This document shows positions 56,383 to 64,000 of a stretch of DNA of 64,000 bases, piece by piece. The stretch is from assembly GCA_029204225.1 (NCBI GenBank), contig CM055102.1:5860287-5924286 (forward strand). Reading direction: 5' to 3'. The notes below the pieces were generated by a model. That model was not told the origin of the DNA. It did no database searches and saw nothing but the letters and a program-made list of their open reading frames with translations. The position numbers were made by a program, and so were the translations under genes. Positions within the stretch are counted from its first letter, which is position 1. Every line of letters begins with the position of its first letter. This stretch comes from Diphasiastrum complanatum. Taxonomy: Eukaryota; Streptophyta; Lycopodiopsida; Lycopodiales; Lycopodiaceae.

Positions 56383-57340
56383 TGAGCTACCACTATATGG
56401 ATTGTCAATAATCAGATAAACACTATCAAGCATTCACCATAAGCAATCAGCATGAAAAGGAGGAAGAAGAACACATCATCACTCAATCACACTAACTGAA
56501 AGAGAGTACAATGAAGCCTGAATATAGAGAGAGAAACTAGTAGTTGACTATAGACTAGCCTACAACTACTTATAGCTGGCAACAGTTGTCAACAATAAAT
56601 AGTAAACATTAACAATTTTATCAATGGTTTTTAATGACAAAATTTTACAGCAAAATGAATCCCAATCAATCCTAAAAGTGATGGAGGATGCACATATCAA
56701 ACATCTAGATCCAAACTATGAGGTAGAATCAAGATTACTTACCAAAACTAGCTAATTTGGCATTTAACTCCACAATAGGCACATAGATTTGATCAAATAC
56801 ACTAAAGTAAAGTGCAACAAGCTTCTCAGAACTATAATCAACTTTAGTACCTTCCAAAGCAAGTAATTAATGCATAAAATCACTCACATCCAATAGCTAT
56901 AACTCGTCACCCAAAGACAATGTTGATAGAAGTGGAAAAACTCGATTTTTCTTCATATTTGGATGGAGATCCCATCATACATTTATACATTTTAAGCTTG
57001 GATCTGAATGTTTTAGGGCATCTTTGTATTTATCATAACCCAACCCTAACATCTAACTTAACAGGTCATTGGATCCACCCTATTATGGGGTCAAGATCTC
57101 AAGATCCAAAAACAATGTAAAACATGCTATTTTTAGCTCCTAGAATTTCTCCAGCTTATCTAAACACACTTTGGCCTCATTTCAAAGATGCTATCACAAT
57201 GTAATATGAGCAATGAAGTCTTGGAAAAGCATCCTATGCTATTTGGCATGTGTGGCATCTATTTACATGGCCATCTTGCCAATTACAATGCATGTGACCA
57301 AATTGATCAAGCTAGAATTGTGAAATTTCAATATCTAACA
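56383..57340 (-). repeat. Probable 3' LTR of a decayed copia element (E)
   Basis: On the minus strand the right end reads TTGAGAGAGAG (polypurine tract, 57341-57351) followed by TGTTAGATATTGAAATTTC, a typical copia LTR start. The left end TGAGCTACC is a guess from the TG...CA rule. Confidence 0.6.
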
Positions 57341-57399
57341 CTCTCTCTCAATGATAAAATTACATTCTTCTATTCCTAATAAAGTACGAATCTTTTCAA

Positions 57400-57705
57400 A
57401 TTTACATCTACCTCATGACTTAGTAAAAATATCTGCCACTTGATCTTCTACAGAAAACAAGATCAATGGCTCCATCAAGTATTTTCTCTCAAACAAAGTG
57501 ATAATGTATTTCGATGTGCTTAGTTCGAACATGTCGAACTAGATTTTTGGCAAGGTAAATGCAGCTTTGGTTTTCGCAAGAGGTAGTAGTCACATCCACC
57601 TGTGGTTGACCTAAATCAACAAGCAATCTTCGTAACCATACCACTTCCTGTGTAGCATTGCTGAGTGCACGATATTTAGCTTCTGTCGAAGATAAGGCTC
57701 AACCA
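57400..57705 (-). pseudogene. copia RNase H remnant (element E)
   Basis: Minus-strand translation gives the end of a copia polyprotein with several changes: SSTEAKYRAL, VVWLRRLLVDLGQPQVD and KHIEIHYHFV. These match the RNase H C-terminal region. It is cut at 57710 by the LTR of element G. Confidence 0.75.
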
Positions 57706-57710
57706 AGTTT

Positions 57711-58206
57711 TGTTAGAATTGACAAAAGCTAACTTGATCAAATCTTGTAAATACCTTAATGACTTGTATCTATCATCATCAGACATGTGTGAAGCCTGTT
57801 TCCATGTGTGAAATCTATGCCTAAGGCATTTAGATAGTTCATATAGGTTGTACATCTCATTTAATTTGGATACTAGTGGTTAAATTGGCCAAAAACTAGT
57901 TTAGTAGTATTATGCCACTTGGGACCATTCTAGTGGTAGAAAATGCTATAACACATGGGTAGGAGTGGTCTCCCATGTGTGAAATGTCAAGCATAAAGTT
58001 TAGATACATTGTATATAGATTTCATTTGAGTCAAATGTCAAATATCCTAAATTGTAAGAGTTATCTCCTAGATTGTCAAAATCTAGAAGGTCAACACTAG
58101 CCACCAATGATGATGTGGCAAATTAGTGGAATCTTAGCCAAAGTGGATATGGATAAGCACTATGAGTTGTCTCACACGTGCTGGATATGGCTTAGAGAGA
58201 TATTAT
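57711..58206. repeat. LTR of copia-type family G, cut by element F
   Basis: Starts TGTTAGAATTGAC inside the RNase H remnant of E. It is similar to the solo LTR at 14696-15402. At 58206 element F is inserted; the rest of G lies beyond the right edge, since only five bases follow F and its duplication. Confidence 0.6.
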
Positions 58207-58750
58207 TGAGAACTTTCTCACACGTGTGAACCAACTGCAAGTACAAGGATCAAGAAAATGAATGTTTGCACACTAAACTAGCTTCTATTCCAAAAACAAA
58301 GAGATGGAAAACATTGACAAGCTAGTTAGCAAGAAGGCAAGAGCATTCATCACAATCTAACTATCATTACACCTCCAATGGATCAAGTGGAAGCTTTACT
58401 TGAAGAAGTGTAATCTTGAGGTACAAAGCCAGTTTATTTATAATACAAGAGGCCCTCTAGAACTCGTGGAGAGAGAAAGCAACCTAGATGCCACATTGCC
58501 TCTACCTCTCTACTAAATGACAAAAAGAGAAATGGATAAGACTTGAGAATCTCTCTTTTTGAGAATCCTTGACCTACAAGAATAGCCTCACATGCTTCTT
58601 GATAGGTTCTAGACCTACACATCACAAAGACTAAAACTCTACCTTGACTCAACTTGGAAAATTACTAGACTAGTCTACCTCAAGTTTGGACAAACTTCAA
58701 AACTTGAATCTCTAAGTTTAATATTATTTTAATTTTACAATATTTTCACA
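58207..58750 (-). repeat. 3' LTR of copia F (544 bp)
   Basis: TGAGAACTTT...ATATTTTCACA on the plus strand. CACACGTGTG at 58219-58228. The purine tract AAGGAGG (minus, 58751-58757) adjoins it. Confidence 0.94.
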
Positions 58751-58773
58751 CCTCCTTAAAATGAAAATAATAT

Positions 58774-61700
58774 TTACAATACTAAGGACTTGGAGATCAA
58801 GCCAAGGTTTGATCTATGGTTTTCAAAGTCCTTCTTAGCTAGAGGCTTGGTGAGCAAATCTACATAACAATTTGAAGTTGATACATGCTCAAGGAGAATC
58901 TCACCATCCATAACTTTTTCTCTTACGTAGTGGTGTGCTACCTCTATGTGTTTACTTCTTGCATGGAAGATTGGACTACTTGCAAGATATTGGGCCGAGA
59001 TGCTATCGCATTTGATGCAAGGTATTTCCTCCTCTTGAATGATCTCGAGCTCCACTAGTAGTCTTTTGATCCAAATGACTTCTTTTGTTGTGATAGTCAA
59101 AGCCTTGTACTCGGCTTCACATGATGATAAAGAGATAGTGTCTTGCTTCTTAGATTGCCAAGAGACAAGATTACCTCCCAAAATATTTTGTAAGTTTCTA
59201 TCCACCTTATCACCTGCAAAATCCGAATCTGAAAAGGCAATAAGACTTAGATCATGTCTCTTAAAACAAAGTCCATAGTCTTGAGTGGATGGAACATATC
59301 TTAAGATCCTCTTTCCTTTCTTCCAATCATGGATCTTTGGATTTTGCATGCTTTGACTAAGCTTGTGCACACTAAAACTAAGATCGGCCTAGTGATAGTG
59401 AGCCATATTAAAGAGTCTATTAGACTTCTAAAAAGTGTGATGTCCTCAAAGGATGCTTCATCACAAGTTTTAGTGTCTTTAACATTAGACTCCATAGGAG
59501 TATCTATGCTTTTACAATCTTGCATTTTAAACTTCTTAAGCATAGATCTTACATAACTTTCTTGAGAAATGAAAGCTAAGTCTTTAGAGATCTTAATCTC
59601 TAATCCAAGTACATGATGTAAAAATCCAAGATCTTGCATTTTGAATTCCTTTCCTAAGGAGATCTTGGTATCAACAAGTAAATCCATGTTGCTTCCACAT
59701 AAATCCATCTCATCAATATAAATAAGCAACATCATTATATCATTACCAACATATTTAAGATATAATGATGGATCATATGAACTAATCTTGAAACCAATAG
59801 AAAGAAGATAAGTGTTCAATCTCTCATACCAAGCCCTTGGAGCTTGTTTCAAGCCATAAAGACTTTTCAAAAATAAGCATACTTTTGATCCTTTGCCATT
59901 CACAACAAAACCTAGAGGTTGATGCATATATATTTCTTCTTCTAAGTAACCATTTCAGAAAGCATTGGAAACATCAAGTTAAAACATTTTCCAATCATAA
60001 AAGCAATAAATAGTGATGAAAATTCTAATGGTTACCATCTTTGCCACGGGAGCAAAGGTTTCTTCATAATCTATGCCTTTGATTTGGGAATAGCCTTTAG
60101 CACAAAGCCTTGCTTTGAACTTATTGATTGATCCATCATTGTTGAGCTTGATTCTATAGACTCACTTGCATCCAATGACATGCTTGTCATTAGCTGGATC
60201 TACAAGTTGCCAAGTCTCATTTTGCATCAAAGCTTCATACTCAGCCTCTATAGCTTTGATCCAATCCTTTGAATGAAGAGCTTCCTCCACACTTGATGGT
60301 TCTTCAATGGAAGTGTGAAAAGCATGTAGAGAACTTGAATCCTCCACTTGTTTGCCTTTTTCCAAGTAGGTGAGTCTTCTAGGCTCGGATCTCTCTCGGG
60401 TTGATCATCTTGGAGTCATTGGTAGACTCGGCTTCTCTTGTGATCTTGGCCCCAACAAGTCTTCATCTTGATCAATACTTGATGAAGAGACTCCTCCTTG
60501 ATGAATAAGCTCTTGAGATTCCTGCACATTGTCCTTCATGTACATTCGATCTTTATGGAAGATCACATCTCTGCTTATCATAGTTTTGATTAGTAGATGG
60601 AACAAAAATCCTATAGGCTTTACTTGAATAGCCTATCATAATGCCTTTAAGAGCATTAGCATCTTCTTTTTTTCTTGTTTCAAGAGGTACATGTACAAAG
60701 CATACACATCCAAATGTTCTAAGATGATTGACCTCGGGTTTCCTTCCATGCAACTTTTCATAATATCTTCTAAAGCATGATTTGGCAAAAAATTGCAAAG
60801 GTAGTTAGCACATCCTATTGCTTCTCCCCAAAAATCTTTAGAAAGAGAGGCTTCTAGTCTAAGTGCCTTTGCACATTCACATAGAGTTCTATTTTTTCTT
60901 TCGGCTACTCCATTAGATTGAGGAGAGTAGGAGCAAGTGAAAGTTATTCTAATGCCAAAATTATTACAAAAGTTTATGAACTTTGTGGAGATGTATTCAC
61001 TTCCATTATCACTTCTCAAAGCTTTAATTTTACAAGATAATTGATTCTCAACAAAAGCTTTGAACTTCACAAAAGTTTCATATGCTAACGCTTTAGAAGA
61101 TAAGAGGTAAACCCAACAAAAATGTGAGTAATCATCAATGAATGTTATAAAACATGTAACTCCACCCTTGCTCTTGGTGGATGAGAAATGGATGTCACTA
61201 TGGATGAGTTTCAAAGGTGCTTTGGACTTGATGGTTGATCGTCATTTGGCCAATGCACATGCATCACAAGGACTTGGCTCCTTGATCATGGATTTAGGCA
61301 AACCATGAGCTAGCTCCAACTTGCACATAGATTGCATGGCCTTGGAGTTGGGATGGCCCAACCTCCTATGCCATAGATTTTCACTTGAGAGCTTTCCTTG
61401 TAGCACAATATCCGAGCAAAGATTAGCATTTTCATTTCCATCAAGCTTGAATAACCTTCCAAAACGAGAACGTGATGCTATTATATCATCATCTTTTGCG
61501 ATCAAGCAAGTACCGTCTTTAAAATCTACTTGTAGACCATCATCATTGAGTTGGCCTACACTTATTAGATTTTTAGTCAAACTAGGAACATAGAGCACAT
61601 CATTGAGATCAAGCTTATCTAGAGATATGCTTCCTATGCCTTCTATCATGCATTCCTCATCATTTCCTGTATAGATACAACTTCTAGATCCTTTGTATGG

Positions 61701-62688
61701 TACAAAATTACAAAAAGAGTTTTTATCACTACTCATGTGGGATGAGGCACCACTATCTAGCCACCATACATTAGAATGCTTGAAAGAGGAAGATGAAAAG
61801 TTAGACATCATAAGTGAATCTTCTTTGTCACAAGGAGATTCATCTTCACAAGTGATGTTGGCTTGCTTTTTCCTTTTGTAGCATTGAGAGGCAAAATGCC
61901 CCTTTTTGTCACATGAGAAACAAGTAATCTTGTACTTGTTCTTCTTCACATTGGATGAGCTTGGTTCCTCCTCGGATGTCTTCTCCATTGCTCTTGTGTT
62001 GTCCTTGGAGCTCTTGCCATTCTTGGTTTTTTTCTTTTCCTTGGATTTGGTGAAGAGTGCTTGATCACTTCCTCCATCTTTGAGAGATAATCTCTCAAAT
62101 CTTGCAATTCGAGTTTGATGCCTATACTCCTCGGCTATCAAGACTCCTTGCAAGGCTTCTAAAGCGGGTAAGTCCTCTTTAATTGCATAAGATTGGACAA
62201 TGGTATCAAAATCTTCACTTAGTCCATTCAAGATAACTTGAACTATTTCCTTGGATTTGATAGAATCATCTAATGCAACAAAGATCTTTATGGAGATCCT
62301 TAACTCTAGAAACATAGGATGAAGCACTTTCATCCTTTCTTTGAAAACTTTGAAAGATCATATTTCTTAGAGTAAGGATTCTAGAAGTGTTTTTAGACTC
62401 GTAAATAGATTGAAGAGTGCTCCATGCTTCTTGAGCATTGACACAAGAACTAATCTCTCTTAGGACTTCATTGGAGACATTTAGCTTACAAACATGAAGA
62501 GCAACTTGTGCTCTTTTCTTGAATTTGGGAATTTCTTGAGAATTATTTGGTTCCTCCTCATTCCCATTCACTATATCTATTAGATCTTGAAGTACAAGAA
62601 TTGATTCTATCCTCACTTTCCATGTAATATAATTTGTAGAGGTGAGTCTTTCACCTTGTTCTAATAGATAAGATCCCAATGAAGTCAT
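58774..62688 (-). pseudogene. copia F gag-pol polyprotein, broken
   Basis: Gag starts at 62688 (MTSLGSYLLEQGERLTSTNY), frameshift near 62300, zinc knuckle CFSCDKKGHFASQC, protease WWLDSGASSHMS, pre-integrase HHCC (WHRRLGHP ... CDACALAK), then a TGA near 61242. The integrase core is complete (HSDIHF, LRSDNGSEY, NGVAERKN). Frameshifts lie near 60790 and 60600. RT starts near 60250 (WIKAIEAEYEALMQNETWQL) and continues at 59927; the active site reads LLIYIDEMDL, so the second aspartate of Y-x-DD is Glu. After another frameshift near 59340, RNase H shows FSDSDFAGD, SSCEAEYKALT and HARSKHIEVAHHYVRE, ending at 58774. All domains are present, none in one frame. Confidence 0.92.
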
Positions 62689-63431
62689 ATCTAGAGCTTG
62701 ATTTTGGCTTTCTGAATGAATGTTTTCAGAGGTTCAAAGCTAATCAAATGTAGACTATTGATTACTTGGAATCAAGTAACAAATGATTGAGAACTCAAAG
62801 AAGGCCAAAAGTTCCAAATTCTAGGTGTTAGACAAAATTTGCACTAAATTTTTCAAAGAAAAAGTGGATGAAGTAAATCTGAGTTCACACGTGTGAAATA
62901 GCTTAAAAAAATCAGATTTATCATTTAGAAAGTTTCATCCATTCATAGGATCATAGATCCAAACAATTCTTCTTGGATTGAAGAAAATTGAAAAATAGTC
63001 AAAATTTGCTATTTTTGACTCTTACAATAAAAGATCTTAGATAGTACAGCCTTCAAGCATGTAAAACCCTGTTTTTCTTCTTCAACATGTCTCACTTGAA
63101 TGTCAAGAACTCTCCTTAGGATCCACAAATCCTCTTGAGGTCACTTGCATCACAAACTAGACTTTATTAGCTTCCTATTCATATGCTACATGGATGGAAG
63201 AGATGAGAAGTAACATAGCCCCCACTCTATCTCGATTAGAGGCCTCACACGTGCTGCTACAGTAGGCCGTACAGCTCTAAAATCAGAGAAAAAGATATGT
63301 TAATAAGTGATGATAAGAGTGGATCTAGTTATCTCAAAGTCAAGTGCTAGTAAGAGGCAAAATTTCATCAACAATGATAAAAAGTCATTCCATTTGATAA
63401 AGCAATGATTAGATGTGTATTCTCCTATCAA
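62689..63431 (-). other. Leader of copia F
   Basis: About 740 bp between PBS and gag with no gene. It contains a further CACACGTGTG (62886-62895) and a CACACGTGCTG near 63247. Confidence 0.65.
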
Positions 63432-63443
63432 GCTCTGATACCA
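63432..63443 (-). other. Primer-binding site of copia F (initiator Met tRNA)
   Basis: The minus strand reads TGGTATCAGAGC directly after the LTR. Confidence 0.93.
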
Positions 63444-63990
63444 TGAGAACTTTTTCACACGTGTGAACCAGCTGCAAGTACAAGGATCAAGAAAATGAAT
63501 GTTTGCACACTAAACTAGCTTCTATTCCAAAAACAAAGAGATGGAAAACATTGGCAAGCTAGTTAGCAAGAAGGCAAGAGCATTCATCACAATCTAACTA
63601 TCATTACACCTCCAATGAATCAAATGGAAGCTTTACTTGAAGAAGTGTAATCTTGAGGTACAAAGCCACCTTATTTATAATACAAGAGGCCTTCTAGAAC
63701 TCGTGGAGAGAGAAAGCAACCTAGATGCCACATTGCCCCTACCTCTCTACTAGATGACAAAAAGAGAAATGGATAAGACTTGAGAATCTCTCTTTTTGAG
63801 AATCCTTGACCTACAAGAGTAACCTCACATGCTTCTTGATAGGTTCTAGACCTACACATCACTATGGAGACTAAAAATCTACCTTGACTCAACTTGGAAA
63901 GTTACTAGACTAGTCTACCTCAAGTTTGGACAAACCCCAGAACTTGAATCTCTAAGTTTAATATCATTTTAATTTTACAATATTTTCACA
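63444..63990 (-). repeat. 5' LTR of copia F (547 bp)
   Basis: Same ends as the left LTR; CACACGTGTG at 63456-63465, 12 bases from the inner end. Confidence 0.94.
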
Positions 63991-64000
63991 ATTATAAAGA

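Larger units (their letters stand above)
58207..63990 (-). mobile_element. Complete copia element F
   Basis: LTRs 58207-58750 and 63444-63990, target-site duplication ATTAT (58202-58206 and 63991-63995), PBS and PPT in place, gag-pol on the minus strand. I count about 18 differences between the LTRs by eye. Confidence 0.95.

Overview
The window is plant nuclear DNA made almost entirely of nested LTR retrotransposons. The evidence is Ty1/copia gag-pol remnants with initiator-Met-tRNA primer sites (TGGTATCAGAGC type), Ty3/gypsy-like elements primed by Asp tRNA (TTGGCRCCGTTGCC type), plant-type LTR promoters, and stop codons of the kind left by cytosine deamination. I saw no intact host gene, no rRNA or tRNA gene and no CRISPR. 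The insert-on-insert density suggests a large, repeat-rich land-plant genome; I cannot name the species.

Layout. 1-9420: three copia copies, each with a different internal deletion (C1 minus, C2 plus, C3 plus). Between C2 and C3 lies a decayed minus-strand gene (5219-6604) whose first part is clearly derived from histone H3/CENH3 and whose remainder I do not recognise. 9421-10972: coding relics, a repeat-rich leader and an orphan promoter-like segment with a TATA box and ACGT-core (G-box/ABRE-like) sites. 10973-55740: one large minus-strand gypsy-like element (H) interrupted by three others. These are A1 (12909-26018, TSD CCAGC, itself carrying a copia-type solo LTR and the complete gypsy element B at 20684-25889, TSD GTCTA), A3 (33169-46918, TSD GACAG, its 5' LTR split by the complete copia C at 33909-39720, TSD CTCGT), and D (47746-55079, TSD CTTAC). 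55741-64000: a decayed copia (E), cut by the LTR of another (G), which is cut by the complete copia F (58207-63990, TSD ATTAT).

The Asp-primed elements (A, D, H) have long leaders packed with short family-specific motifs, then a gag gene with unusual zinc knuckles, and no recognisable protease, reverse transcriptase or integrase. They look like non-autonomous elements that supplied their own capsid and borrowed a polymerase. H also carries a large second open frame for an unknown protein. That frame becomes continuous only when A1 is removed. Element B encodes only gag and a retropepsin-like protein. The copia elements C and F once encoded the full gag-PR-IN-RT-RNase H set but are broken by frameshifts and stops.

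Most likely order of insertion, youngest last: H; then A1, A3 and D into H; then B into A1 and C into A3. E, then G, then F form a separate stack on the right. All boundaries and differences were read by eye; none was computed.
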